Assembly (NCBI GenBank): GCA_964030475.1
Contig: CAXIPT010000004.1
Coordinates: 5,909,225 to 5,973,224, forward strand
Origin: Tethya wilhelma
Lineage: Eukaryota; Porifera; Demospongiae; Tethyida; Tethyidae
Direction: 5' to 3'
DNA: 64,000 bases
This document shows, piece after piece, positions 1 to 10,454 of this stretch (the stretch's first letter is position 1; every line of letters begins with the position of its first letter). Below the pieces are notes generated by a model that worked only from the letters and a program-made list of their open reading frames with translations, ran no database searches and was not told where the DNA came from. The translations under genes were made by a program, and so were the position numbers.

Positions 1-20
1 TGTTTGTTTGTTCACTTTAG

Positions 21-2135
21 GAAACTGTTCGATTAAAGACCATTGCTCTATCTCTAGTGGCAGGAAGAAAGACCAACTGGCTCTTCAGTGAGAGGTGGCT
101 GGGAGACGAGTTGGGAATGAAAGAACACAACCCAAGACACACAGAGTTCAAGAAAAAAGTATTTCATATACCATGATGATGACTATACCATAAAAATTAT
201 TGCAATAAATAATACCAATGTATACAATTGCAACTATACTAAACGTATATACGTACTGGTGTGGGAATAGGGTATGTGGGGGGACGAGAGACAAAAGGGG
301 GACAAGTATCAATTGTATGAAGCATTCGTACCTTTATATTCACCTTCTTCCTTCTTGGTGGTTTGCCTATACCTCTCCATGAAAATTAGAGCAAAGCAAT
401 CTTCATACACAGTCTACGCCAAGACCCGGGTTACGTGGCTGATTATTTCCGGTTAATCAAATGTACAGGGATATACGGGAGGAAAAATTGAATTTTAGTT
501 ACTGTACTCCAACTACTCTTATACCAATTCAGTAAATGTACAACACTTATAAATTATAAAAGTATTGTTAAACAAGGATTAAACAAGCCCTGCATACTCC
601 AGAAACAAGCTCCTCTGTGGTTGTTGGTCTGTGGTGAGTCCATATTTCAGCTGAAAGTTTCAGAATGAGCCAACTAGAGGTCACCGGACAACTTGATGCG
701 AAACATGCTCCAGTCTTCATATTTCTAGTGATTATACTACACAACCATTGCTACATTTTTATATAAAAAATTAGTAACCTACCCAAGATCATACTGAATA
801 AGCAACCACTGAAAATCATGAAATTTTAACTATTTCAGGCGATTGTTTCTTGGCAGTTGAACAGCTACACTCAGAAATACTCATATATAGGATAAATTTA
901 ACTTAGAAAAGTTAAATAGAACTATTGAGAAGTCTTGATATTCTTTATGTACTGGATGACAGTCCAATTCTCACATGTACTCTGAGCCACAGTCCTTTCC
1001 CTTCAATGTTCAGTTCACTGGACAACTTGATGCGAAAAGTCACAGCAAGATAAGTTTTGGATCATAGATTATTTACATATTGAACTCTCAGAATTCCAAC
1101 GGTTGCTAGAATAGTCATCCATTTGAGTCATGTTATTCACTTACAAACTCTTGGAAAAGTTCCTTTTTTGCAGCTCAAATTACCTGCGTGACGTCACAAA
1201 TGAGTGTGGTTTTAGTTAATAATAAACGCATTGTTCTTAGTAACCACGCAGTTGTCCTTCGTATTTCGTGGTAAAGAAGTCAGGATTGTTTCATTAGACT
1301 CTTCAAAAGAACTTAAATTGTCAACTAAATTGGAAATATTTGAGTTTTGACTTTCTTTGGTGTGTATGTGAACGGGACTTCTCATTTTCAGTTATTTCGC
1401 GTACGTTAAATTTTTAACAACTTTCTTACGTATGATGATCACGTGCAGTTTTAACGTTATGTAATTTATGTTTGTAGGAGTGGCCAAAGTACATGATTTC
1501 GATCACGGTCGATACCCGGGTCTTAGTGTAGACTGTACAAAGTAGTTATTGGATTTCATGTCATGCCAATTTGTATTTTACTAAATATATTTTAGATGAA
1601 GGCCTATCAAGATAAAAATAAAGACCATGGACAATTGTACTCCTGTTATGTGATGAAGCTAAATAGAAAAATGAGATCAGATCCGAGAATCTGTGTGCTG
1701 AGTGAACACTACCTCTATAGACTTGATATGAACTTCAGAGCCAAGAAGCATCACTGCGTCAGCATTGGGAAAATTGTTGGGCTCTCGATTTCACCGGGAA
1801 ATGATCAAGCTTTAGTCATTCACTGTGAGGTAAGACTTAACCAGTAACACTAGTTATTAATATGTAAGCATATCTGTATAATATGATTATAATTGACAGG
1901 CATGTACAATTTTCTTTCTTCTTAGCCTGAAGTTGGTGACATCATCTATTACATGGAAAACAATAGGCCAGCATCAGAGTTGCTAGCTGCAATCTGGAGA
2001 TGCTATCATTCCAAATACAATAAATGCCTTCCTGTTCAAGTCACAGCTGATATAGAGTACTCTCGTCCTGGAGTCAGGAAGGGTATACTGATGTGTGATC
2101 CTGGTTCAAGTGTGATTTCAAAAAGAACTCACTAA
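21..2135 (+). CDS. Class I myosin tail, 3' end of gene (partial; TH1 domain)
   Basis: These are the last three exons of an unconventional myosin whose motor domain lies left of the window. Exon 21-158 follows a TTCACTTTAG acceptor and encodes a segment (VAGRKTNW..RWLGDEL) typical of the region between IQ motifs and tail in myosin I. Exon 1596-1829 and exon 1926-2135 join in phase 0 and give a TH1-type membrane-binding domain. Visible TH1 features are KLNRK, LYRLD, ISPGNDQ..VIHCE, then LPVQVTADIEYS and a stop at 2135. TH1 domains bind acidic phospholipids and attach class I myosins to membranes. The ATG at 1596 is an internal in-frame methionine just after the acceptor, not a start. All three exons join in phase 0 over introns of 1437 and 96 bp. 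I cannot say which myosin I subclass this is. The family call is fairly strong; the exon 158 donor (GTATTT) is the weakest boundary. Confidence 0.72.
159..1595 (+). other. Large intron of the myosin gene
   Basis: AT-rich non-coding sequence between two myosin exons. It holds two copies of the string GGACAACTTGATGCGAAA (about 691 and 1020) and a CRE-like TGACGTCA near 1191. No gene is visible; small open frames here have no coding character. Confidence 0.6.
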
Positions 2136-2636
2136 AAACACAATGTCATGAAGAATAGCAAAGCTACTAGCAGCTAGCAGTTTTTGAAAACTATTATTTT
2201 TTGCATATGCATGTTTTATTTTTATTCTTTACAAGACCAACCTCCTACTAAGATTGAATATACACGCGTGCATTAATAATATTGTTGTATAGAAAGGGTA
2301 TTACATCAACTAACGTTACATAGCGTGTGCGCCCGATCGACCGTATGCGTATGCGCATGCGCAAACATGAACAACGTCGTGTAGATTACTTTCGCGTACA
2401 GTACAGACAATTCAATCGATATCGATACAATACTAGCGATAAATGTTGCTAAAATTACTCTAGACTAATGAATGACAAAGTTCCTGAAAGTTACAATGTC
2501 ATGTGTGTACCCTAGCAATTCCTATAGCAATTCTCAAGACGCTGTGTATGTACATGACTGCTGTAGCTATAAACTTTTGTAGTGCTTATACATGAACAGA
2601 GTTACTATGTATGTAATGCTATCAGATCACTGATGA
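2136..2636. other. Intergenic between myosin 3' end and gene A1; perfect NRF1-like palindrome
   Basis: No gene seen. TGCGCATGCGCA (2352-2363) is a perfect copy of the palindromic NRF1 consensus known from animal promoters. Here it lies between two convergent 3' ends, so a promoter role is unclear. Confidence 0.4.
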
Positions 2637-3515
2637 CTAAATAACCAAAACTAACATTGCAAGCAGCAATAATAGACTTACAACTGGGACAACATTGACA
2701 GCACCCTCAGTGGTACTAGTCTCCATCATTTCAGTTACAGTAGCCATTGTACGACTGGACATAGTGTCTGTAGTAGTGACCACTGTGGTAGGTACGGTTG
2801 TAGTACTATAGCTAGTAACCATTGAAGTACTAGTAGCTCCTGTAGTGGGACCACTAAAAGGGTTTCCAGTACATTCACTTGGGGGCTGGACTTGGCATGC
2901 TTCCCACAACATAACATTTCCAAGACTCATCAGGCTTGCAGAATCTTGTTGAGTGAGGTCACCACTTTCTACTAATGCCAATATGAAATTGGAATTATTG
3001 TAGACTGATTGCAAACAGCAACCTAGTGAGGCAGACAGACTCATGAGAGCTTGTGCACATCTATTAGGACATGGATCCTGAGAAATAGCCATGCTGCAAA
3101 CAATTAAAGTTTCAAAATTTGATACATTGAACACAGGGGGAAGAGCAAAATAGCACCGATCCTGACCGGGTATGTCTATTCCTGTTGGTAAACACCAGGC
3201 AGTTAGTCCAAGGAAACCAATTTCATCATTACAGGTATTTTTGAGGAATTCTGCAAGAGCTCCTCCGCACTCAGAAGTACATACTGAATTCAGGGGTCCA
3301 GAACGAGTGGTGACGTTTGGCAAGAGCAAATCGAAGCCAGAGTTATTGTCTGGTTCAACTTGAGCCAAACTAAAAGCACAGTTGAGGCCCAATCCTGTCA
3401 CAAAAGTAGTCTGTTCTATTACTGAACATGTATCCATATCAGAGTCTGACTGACTTAGTACAGCCGTCCAGGTTAGTGAAAGAATAACTAAATTCGGTAA
3501 CCCGCAGTGGTTCAT
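2637..3515 (-). CDS. A1: secreted cysteine-rich protein, probably GPI-anchored (family A)
   Basis: Intronless 292-residue protein with no family name that I recognise. An N-terminal hydrophobic signal peptide ends near VLSQS. The ectodomain is cysteine-rich with paired motifs (C..ECGGAL and LGCCLQSVYNNS) and several N-glycosylation sequons. A Ser/Thr-rich stalk follows at about 225-275, and the hydrophobic C-terminal tail has no basic cytoplasmic end. This layout is classic for GPI-anchored surface proteins. It is a clear paralogue of A4 (11564-12325) and a distant relative of family B through the shared LGCC module. It is divergent from B1, with starts about 320 bp apart, so the two probably share a promoter region. 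The function is unknown; a surface recognition or structural role would be inference. Confidence 0.8.
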   Translation of the reverse strand: MNHCGLPNLVILSLTWTAVLSQSDSDMDTCSVIEQTTFVTGLGLNCAFSLAQVEPDNNSGFDLLLPNVTTRSGPLNSVCTSECGGALAEFLKNTCNDEIGFLGLTAWCLPTGIDIPGQDRCYFALPPVFNVSNFETLIVCSMAISQDPCPNRCAQALMSLSASLGCCLQSVYNNSNFILALVESGDLTQQDSASLMSLGNVMLWEACQVQPPSECTGNPFSGPTTGATSTSMVTSYSTTTVPTTVVTTTDTMSSRTMATVTEMMETSTTEGAVNVVPVVSLLLLLAMLVLVI

Positions 3516-3837
3516 ACCGTCAGTCCGCAGTGAATCATTGAATGGATAGAGATGAGTTAAACTTAACTAGATATTAAAATAAAACAGGATACAGAATAAA
3601 GGTTAGAAAAGTACCCACATGCTGGATTCTTACTTTGAATGGTCTTGAAACAGCCAGCTGAATTGAACTCTTTGTGAATTTACTATGACGTCATCCTATC
3701 TTAGTATGCAATTCACGCATGCGCAAATAGCTCGATAACGGTTAGCTTATAGACTGGCATTATTCGAGTCTGAGAATGAGACTTGTGAATGCATGTACCA
3801 CGGTCGACTTTGCACTGTCTCAAAAAAGTTAATAATT
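3516..3837. promoter_or_regulatory. Shared divergent promoter of A1 and B1
   Basis: 322 bp separate the two divergent start codons. The interval contains a perfect CRE palindrome TGACGTCA (3686-3693) and an NRF1-like CGCATGCGCA (about 3716-3725). The block just before B1 (CGAGTCTGAGAATGAGAC, about 3765-3782, then ACCACGGTC) is conserved upstream of B2 and B3, which argues for regulatory or 5' UTR function. Bidirectional activity is inferred. Confidence 0.5.
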
Positions 3838-4638
3838 ATGGTTGCTTCATGTTTCAAGTTGCTGATACTTACTGTGTTCGTTGGCGTTGTATTCTCCCAG
3901 CCGGGGCAAGATACAGAAGGTTGTGATGGTGTAAGAGAAGGACTTAGTATGATACTCGATCAGTGCCGATTGGGCGTATCGCAGTGTGTTGCTTCACAAA
4001 ACCTCACCTTCATATCCTTGGGATTTTGTGTCCCCAGTGCCCGTGTACAGTTTGACGAATTTCTACGGTGTACTGGGCAACTCTACTCTGACCAGACGTT
4101 TGCTACTTTCTGTAGTGGAGAGACGTGTACTCAGGAACCATTCTCAGAGTGTTCTATCAACCAGAAATGTTATCAAATTGTCAACCGGAATCTTGGAAGT
4201 GCTGTTTACGAAGCATGCCAGTGTTCAAGCAGTGATGGATTCGACCAAACTCTCAATAGCTGTTCAATGAATTGTACCAATCAATTACAAACTCTTGTCA
4301 ACGACCTTGGTTGCTGTGCTAATACTCTGCCCTATGTTCTTCGCTATGGAACGTGTGGAGTTGAGGATAATAACTATCGAGATGAGAGAATCGTGGAGCT
4401 GTTTTCAGCTTGTGGTGTGGAATTGCCTGAACCCTGCGTCCATATATTCAGTGATGATGATAAAATTGATACTACCAGCGAATTCAAATCTACGCCGTCG
4501 GGTGGTACTACAAGCAAACCAACTACGTATACATCCACTCTTGAACCTACTAACAATAGTCTATCACTGCTACGTACAGTAACACCACTGGCTATGGTTG
4601 CACCATTGATTTTGGTGATATTTGACTATCTGTATTAA
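3838..4638 (+). CDS. B1: secreted cysteine-rich protein, probably GPI-anchored (family B)
   Basis: Intronless. I start at the ATG at 3838 because this MVASCFKLL start is conserved in B2 and B3, although the frame stays open upstream to 3793. The product is 266 residues: signal peptide (about 1-20, ending VVFSQ), a cysteine-rich ectodomain with regular CxxxC spacing, and an NDLGCC motif also found in family A. There are several NxT/S sequons. A Thr/Ser-rich stalk (DTTSEFKST..TYTSTLEPT) and a terminal hydrophobic segment suggest GPI attachment. B2 lacks this stalk. The function is unknown. B1 is nearly identical to B2 in long stretches, so duplication or gene conversion is recent. Confidence 0.82.
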   Translation: MVASCFKLLILTVFVGVVFSQPGQDTEGCDGVREGLSMILDQCRLGVSQCVASQNLTFISLGFCVPSARVQFDEFLRCTGQLYSDQTFATFCSGETCTQEPFSECSINQKCYQIVNRNLGSAVYEACQCSSSDGFDQTLNSCSMNCTNQLQTLVNDLGCCANTLPYVLRYGTCGVEDNNYRDERIVELFSACGVELPEPCVHIFSDDDKIDTTSEFKSTPSGGTTSKPTTYTSTLEPTNNSLSLLRTVTPLAMVAPLILVIFDYLY

Positions 4639-5249
4639 ATTTTACTATAGTTGCTGATCATTAGTTTCCTGTAGAGCTATGCAGTTATAGGCCTATTTCA
4701 TCATGTGGACCATTTTCAGAAAGAATAGAATTTTCAATAATTCTAATAATTATTATTGTCACATGAAGTGATAACATTCAATCCACAAAAGACACTAAGG
4801 AAATTAAAAAGCAACGATCAAAATATATTCTACAGGCAGTCACTACAGGTTGTTTTAGTGATATCTCCTGCTATCATTAGCTATGGTGGTGTATAAGAAC
4901 ATTAGCCATAACTGTGGCACACATGCATGCCGTCACAGTAATACCGCATGTATATCAAATAATAATTATTGTGGAGTATATTGACCACTGCGCAGTGGTC
5001 AATATACTCCAAGCCATGAACAGACAGTGGTTTCAGCTGATTAGGCTATGTGTAGGAGCCATTCAATTTAACACCAATATTATTTGTTTGACAATGCAGT
5101 TGTGAATATAGTTCTGGAGCATGCATTTACCATTTGAATAGGAGTGAGACTTATCGGCATACTTCCCACAATGCAGAGTATTTCCATGCAAGACTAATAA
5201 TTTTAAGGCTGTTTGCATCTGGACGTTATAGAGATCTAGAGCTTTAGTT
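4639..5249. other. Intergenic after B1, with a perfect 40-bp palindrome
   Basis: AT-rich sequence without a gene. A perfect palindrome with 20-bp arms and no loop spans 4972-5011; its core is GACCACTGCGCAGTGGTC. Confidence 0.6.
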
Positions 5250-5420
5250 ACTGTTAAATTTTGGTGTGCTAAAAAACAAAGTGTGTAGTTTTTGGTGACA
5301 CTCCATGTGGAAGTAGCACACTAAGTGAAGTGTGTACTTATGGGGGATAGTTTACATGTGCACACTTTGTTTAAAGTGTGTAGTTTTGCTCTCGTTTTTA
5401 CACACCAAAATTTAACAGTG
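5250..5420. mobile_element. MITE with CTGTTAAATTTTGGTGTG terminal inverted repeats (copy 1)
   Basis: A 170-bp non-coding element begins ACTGTTAAATTTTGGTGTG and ends with its reverse complement CACACCAAAATTTAACAGT. The interior repeats GTGTGTAGTTTT. A second copy is at 14298-14428 and a diverged relative at 45107-45287. Confidence 0.7.
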
Positions 5421-5523
5421 ATATAATTGTGATATTGTACCATAATTATGAACACAGAATTGTACATAGTATGTAATACTTGTAGAGTACAACGTCATAG
5501 TATAATATTATTATATATTATTG

Positions 5524-5725
5524 CAGCAACCCAATAATTAGCTTGGAATAAGTAAACAATCCATCGAGAACTTGTGCAAATCCATTAGGACAGGAATCTC
5601 GAGGAGTGGTTGCATTCCAAACAGTGTTCATGTATGTAGGCAGAGCATCAAAAAATTCAAAAGTTGATTTATCACAGCAACAGGAAGAATGATACAACCA
5701 ATGTCACCTTATATGTGAAACATGG
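5524..5725 (-). pseudogene. A2: decayed fragment of a family A gene
   Basis: On the minus strand this stretch aligns by eye with the middle of A1 and A4. Shared landmarks are the region before GCAACC, GAACTTGTGCAAATCC(A)TTAGGACA, and the GCATCAAAA segment. Reading frames are broken. It sits 5' of B2 in the same orientation as A1 to B1, so it is the relic of a second A/B pair. Confidence 0.65.
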
Positions 5726-6500
5726 CTACTCGACTCCTCATACATCCAGGAGCTGGAGAATTAAGTTTCAATGCGAGATTGGTCGAAGAATTCTCAAGTT
5801 ATCCAGACATCATGGGAAAGATGCTGTTAGTATTGGTCTTCACTGGCCTACCATGTTCTTATACAAAAACTCACCTTCCAAGGCAAGCTACTGTCCAACC
5901 AAAATGACACAATGAGTTCCCATATCTTCACTTCACTAGCCATTGAAGATATCTACGTATATCTTCTGTACAGCAATGTATGATGTTGGAGGCCTCACTC
6001 TCTACTGATGTTAATTACTCAACAATGTCTTTCAACACCAGATTGTGCCCCTATAGCTACAATCGTTCAGGAGAACAAAGATCTACTACTGAGAAGAAAC
6101 TTCGAGCTACTTCTGTCCCAGTCTGCTCTGACACACCCATCAGTAAATGCTGTAGCAACAATTGCTAAATCGGTCTCTTGGAGGAAAATCTGGGACAGTG
6201 CTCTAGATTATGGGGTCAAGACAATCAGAGATCTGAACACTAGCTGTTTCTCATCGCACCTTTTTGCGTGCCATCAATTAATCTCTAGTTTGGCACATAA
6301 CCCTCACAGAGGTTGTGTCCCTTACATCCTCTCTGAACATGAATGTTGTTTAATCTCTGGGTTCAAAATTAACTGAGATGCATCAAATTGAATGTGCCAA
6401 GAACTGTTCTGTGATTCAATATTGTATGGCCATACGGCATACCCCCAGTGGGTCAGTTGCTATTATGAACCTTTGAACCTTTGATACCTAACATGAACAG
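5726..6500 (+). repeat. Possible retroelement-derived remnant
   Basis: The plus-strand open frame at about 6008-6376 (ending SGFKIN) has a WRKIWDSALDYG stretch. It is followed by a short tail repeat (GAACCTTTGAACCTTTGAT, about 6468-6486) that looks like a non-LTR 3' end. It interrupts the A2 relic. There is no reverse-transcriptase motif, so the assignment is tentative. Confidence 0.3.
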
Positions 6501-6808
6501 TTACTGTTCTACTAGATAAAATAACTTTTGTGCTCAACCTGACTAGTTTACTCTTAATACTATTAATCAGTACTTACTATAATTATTATTAATATTTGTA
6601 TATATGCACTGACTCACGAAGTTGCACCTATAAGTGAGTTGTAGTGTGTTTTCTATTAATCATCATTATTATTATACATGGAGAACTGCTAACTTGGCCA
6701 GCTATATTATCTGTTGTGTTATCATGCATATCAATACTGAATGACAAGACCTCAAAGGATCATGTTTAAGTTTGGAATTTTAAAAGCCTGAGTGATTTCC
6801 ACAGGCAA

Positions 6809-6959
6809 ATGAACTTTTACGTGAGTATGGAAAAGGTCGATAAAATAGCAACATGCAGTTACTGGTGCTGGTATTCGAGTCTGGGAATGAGACTTGTGTG
6901 ATGAGCCAGAACCACGGTCAACTACTTCAAGTTGTGCTGTCTCGAGAAAGTTAATAATT
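6809..6959 (+). promoter_or_regulatory. Conserved upstream block of B2
   Basis: The segment from GAACTTTTACGTGAGTATGG (6809) to the B2 start is almost identical to 10311-10454 upstream of B3. Its 3' part matches the sequence before B1. It is probably core promoter plus 5' UTR that travelled with each B copy. Confidence 0.5.
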
Positions 6960-7652
6960 ATGGCCACTTCATGTTTCAAATTGCTGATACTTACTGTGTT
7001 CATTGGCATTGTATTCTCCCAGCCGGGGCAAGATACAGAAGATTGTGATGGTGTAAGAGAAGGACTTGGTATGATACTCGATCAATGCCGATTGGGCGTA
7101 CCGCAGTGTGTTACTGCACAAAACCTCACCTTCATATCCTTGGCATTTTGTGTCTCCAGTGCCCGTTTACAGTTTGACGAATTTTTACGGTGTACTGGGC
7201 AACTCTACTCTGATCAGATCTTTGCTACTTTCTGCAGTGGAGAGATGTGTACTCGGGAACCATTCTCAGAGTGTACTATCAACCAGAAATGTTATCAAAT
7301 TGTGGGAAGAAATAATGGAAGTGATGTCTATGATGCTTGCCAGTGTTCTAGCAGTGCTGGGTTCAACCAAACTCTCAATAGCTGTTCAATGAATTGTACC
7401 AATCAATTACAAACTCTTGTCAACGACCTTGGTTGCTGTGCTAACACTCTGCCCTATGTTTTTCGCTATGGAACGTGTGGAGTTGAGGATAATAACTATC
7501 GAGATGAGAGAATTGTGGAGTTGTTTTCAGCTTGTGGTGTGGAATTGCCTGAACCCTGCGTGCATATCTTCAGTCTATCACTGCCACGTACAGTATCACC
7601 ACTAGCTATGGTTGCACCATTGATTTTGGTGATTTTTGACTATCTTTTCTGA
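6960..7652 (+). CDS. B2: secreted cysteine-rich protein, probably GPI-anchored (family B, stalk-less)
   Basis: Intronless, 230 residues. The start is set at MATSCFKLL (6960), conserved with B1 and B3; the frame is open upstream to 6894. It has a signal peptide, the same cysteine framework as B1 (LDQCRLG, SGEMC, NDLGCC, GTCGVED) and a C-terminal hydrophobic tail nearly identical to B1. The Thr/Ser-rich stalk of B1 is missing: HIFS runs straight into LSLPRTVSPLAM. That is a clean in-frame deletion or, in B1, an insertion. It is followed by the A3 relic and the assembly gap. Confidence 0.82.
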   Translation: MATSCFKLLILTVFIGIVFSQPGQDTEDCDGVREGLGMILDQCRLGVPQCVTAQNLTFISLAFCVSSARLQFDEFLRCTGQLYSDQIFATFCSGEMCTREPFSECTINQKCYQIVGRNNGSDVYDACQCSSSAGFNQTLNSCSMNCTNQLQTLVNDLGCCANTLPYVFRYGTCGVEDNNYRDERIVELFSACGVELPEPCVHIFSLSLPRTVSPLAMVAPLILVIFDYLF

Positions 7653-7969
7653 CTATTAAATTTTATTAGCTGCTGATTGATATAATCATTATAGTATTAT
7701 TTCCTGTAAAACTATCATGTAGTTACTTAATCTTATTGCACGACCATCTGCATTTTCAGAAAGAATATAATTATAGCACTGAAGTTTTTATAATCATCAT
7801 GCAAAGCATTTCCAAGACTCTGACACATAATTATTTTAAGGCTGTTCGTAGAATATACCTTGACTCAATGTTATAGAAATCTGTATAACTTTAGTATGTA
7901 CCAATGAATCCAGATTATTGTACACAAGTATAACAATAATTATTGTAGAGTACAAGGTCATATAGTATA

Positions 7970-8720
7970 GTGCAGCAACCCAATAACTTGGAGTAAGGCA
8001 GACAATCCATTGAGAACTTGTGCAAATCCATTAGGACAGGAATCATGAGGAGTGACTGCTAGGCCTTGGCAAATTATTCCCGGAATAATCTGAGAATAAT
8101 GCAAGAATAATTATAGGCTGGCTAAAAAGAATATATAATGGGCTCAAAGTTTGGGAATAAAAGAATAGAATAATAGGCAAACTTTTGAGAATAATTTTCC
8201 AAGGCTTAGTGGCTGCATTCCAAAAGTGTTCATGTACGTATGTATAGGCAGAGCATCAAAAGTTGATTTATCACATGCAGAGACAGGAAGAACGATACAA
8301 CCAATATCACCTTATATCGGTCCAATCCTGACTGTTTCCCATTTCCAGCCATTGGTAAATATCAGCTGAGGCGTGAGGTTAGTCCAAGGAAACCTAATTT
8401 ATGAATAATTATTGTTATACGGGTCTCTGAAGTTTTCTGCCAGAGCTCCTCAACACTATAATACTCGAGTGCATATATAATATATCAAGATCTAGGTCTA
8501 AAACAGCATATAGTTACACTTGGTAAGAGCAATTAATTGAAGCCCAAATAGTTGCCTGTCTGGGTCAATCTTGTCACAAAAATAGACTGTTCCATTGCCA
8601 AACATAACAGATCTAGAGTCAGATCTGACTGACTTATTAGCTACAGCAGTCATGGTTAGTAAAAGTATATACATTTACTAACCATGCAGTGGTAACAGCC
8701 AGGTTCATATACTGCCAGTC
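7970..8720 (-). pseudogene. A3: decayed family A gene, interrupted by a MITE
   Basis: Minus-strand similarity to A1 runs over nearly the whole gene. It extends from the region matching the LGCC part (about 7975) through GTTAGTCCAAGGAAACC (about 8377) to the signal-peptide region with CAGCAGTCATGGTTAGT (about 8643). Frames are broken by stops and indels, and by a 149-bp element at 8060-8208. It is head-to-head with B3 across the gap, the third A/B pair. Confidence 0.7.
8052..8216. mobile_element. hAT-like MITE inserted in pseudogene A3, with 8-bp target duplication
   Basis: The element at 8060-8208 starts TAGGCCTTGGCAAATTATTC and ends GAATAATTTTCCAAGGCTTA (near-perfect inverted repeats). It is flanked by GTGACTGC (8052-8059) and GTGGCTGC (8209-8216), 7 of 8 identical. 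The uninterrupted A2 relic reads GAGTGGTTGCATTCC at the same place, which confirms the insertion point. An 8-bp duplication is characteristic of hAT transposons. Confidence 0.75.
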
Positions 8721-9129
8721 TGTAAGTGGCTATATATAAAGATGAGTTATTAATATTAAATTATAGTTACATGCTAGATATAATGTATAGTACTAGTAAA
8801 TTCTGTTGTACAAGATGTCCTCATGTCGTACATTGCATGTAAATACTATACCAGTATGTATTTATCACTTATTATCATGCATCATAAATTAATACCAAAT
8901 GTGTTCTGTATATTGCGTGTATATCACTCTGTTTTAGTTTCTGTTTGTTGTTGTTATAGTTATAAATGGATACTTATCTATAGACATTGTATTAGCTTAA
9001 CTCTTTAGGGCCGGTAGACGGATTTATCCGCACGCGCGTATTCAACGATCGCGTAATCTGCGATTTTTCGCATTTTTTTATTTTAAGCCATAGCGTTTGA
9101 GCTATGAGCTTTAGACTTGCTGTGCAGTT
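8721..9129. other. Sequence left of the assembly gap, probable transposon edge
   Basis: No gene. From about 9000 (AACTCTTTAGGGCCGGTAGA) the base composition changes and CpG-rich words appear. The element presumably continues into the gap. Confidence 0.3.
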
Positions 9130-9857
9130 NNNNNNNNNNNNNNNNNNNNNNNNNNNNNNNNNNNNNNNNNNNNNNNNNNNNNNNNNNNNNNNNNNNNNNN
9201 NNNNNNNNNNNNNNNNNNNNNNNNNNNNNNNNNNNNNNNNNNNNNNNNNNNNNNNNNNNNNNNNNNNNNNNNNNNNNNNNNNNNNNNNNNNNNNNNNNNN
9301 NNNNNNNNNNNNNNNNNNNNNNNNNNNNNNNNNNNNNNNNNNNNNNNNNNNNNNNNNNNNNNNNNNNNNNNNNNNNNNNNNNNNNNNNNNNNNNNNNNNN
9401 NNNNNNNNNNNNNNNNNNNNNNNNNNNNNNNNNNNNNNNNNNNNNNNNNNNNNNNNNNNNNNNNNNNNNNNNNNNNNNNNNNNNNNNNNNNNNNNNNNNN
9501 NNNNNNNNNNNNNNNNNNNNNNNNNNNNNNNNNNNNNNNNNNNNNNNNNNNNNNNNNNNNNNNNNNNNNNNNNNNNNNNNNNNNNNNNNNNNNNNNNNNN
9601 NNNNNNNNNNNNNNNNNNNNNNNNNNNNNNNNNNNNNNNNNNNNNNNNNNNNNNNNNNNNNNNNNNNNNNNNNNNNNNNNNNNNNNNNNNNNNNNNNNNN
9701 NNNNNNNNNNNNNNNNNNNNNNNNNNNNNNNNNNNNNNNNNNNNNNNNNNNNNNNNNNNNNNNNNNNNNNNNNNNNNNNNNNNNNNNNNNNNNNNNNNNN
9801 NNNNNNNNNNNNNNNNNNNNNNNNNNNNNNNNNNNNNNNNNNNNNNNNNNNNNNNNN
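9130..9857. other. Assembly gap (728 N)
   Basis: A run of N only. Long open frames across it are artefacts. Confidence 0.99.
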
Positions 9858-10310
9858 CTCATTAGAAAGAGAAAGAGCTAAATAGTAGCTTTAGAAGCCT
9901 TTTAGTGCTAAGCGCTCAGTTTTTGCAGAGTTATTCGCGTGAATATTTGTATTGCGCTAATGGGCCATCCGTGCCATTCCTGTGTACCCAGTACTACCGT
10001 ACTGGGAATTTATATGGATCATTATTATTGTGGATCACCCACAGTTGTGTCATTATCTCCTTATTCTGATATCAATTCACTGAGACAGACTGCTATTGTA
10101 AATCCAGGTTCTATGTTTGAGGCTCCATCTAGTACAGTCATACAACGTCTCCGCGTTCTAATGAAGTTTTGAATCAATTAATCTCTTTCTCTTTACCTGA
10201 AGTACTAAGCAGCACTAGTGTTTTGCTTGAAGTTAGAGATAATTTTGCTGGGTTATTAGAGCCTAAGGTGATTCCAATGGCAGATCTGAACCAGAGATCT
10301 GGATGTGAAC
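9858..10310. other. Sequence right of the gap, no supported gene
   Basis: Probably the other side of a repeat (GTAGCTTTAGAAGCCTTTTA) followed by unique sequence. The 77-codon open frame at 9939-10172 has no recognisable domain. Confidence 0.3.
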
Positions 10311-10454
10311 GAACTTTTACGTGAGTATGGAAAAGGTCGATAAAATAGCAACAAACTGGTACTAGTATTCTAGTCTGGGAATGAGACTTGTGCATGAATG
10401 TGATGAGCCAGAACCACGGTCAACTACCTTTGTGCTGTCTCGAGAAAGTTAATT
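10311..10454 (+). promoter_or_regulatory. Conserved upstream block of B3
   Basis: Near-identical to 6809-6959 (GAACTTTTACGTGAGTATGG, then GGTCGATAAAATAGCAAC, then GTCTGGGAATGAGACTTGTG). Strong conservation outside coding sequence suggests promoter or 5' UTR function, or recent duplication. Confidence 0.5.

Noticed and set aside
9083..9881. Three long open frames of about 255 codons
   Set aside because: They consist almost wholly of N codons across the assembly gap.
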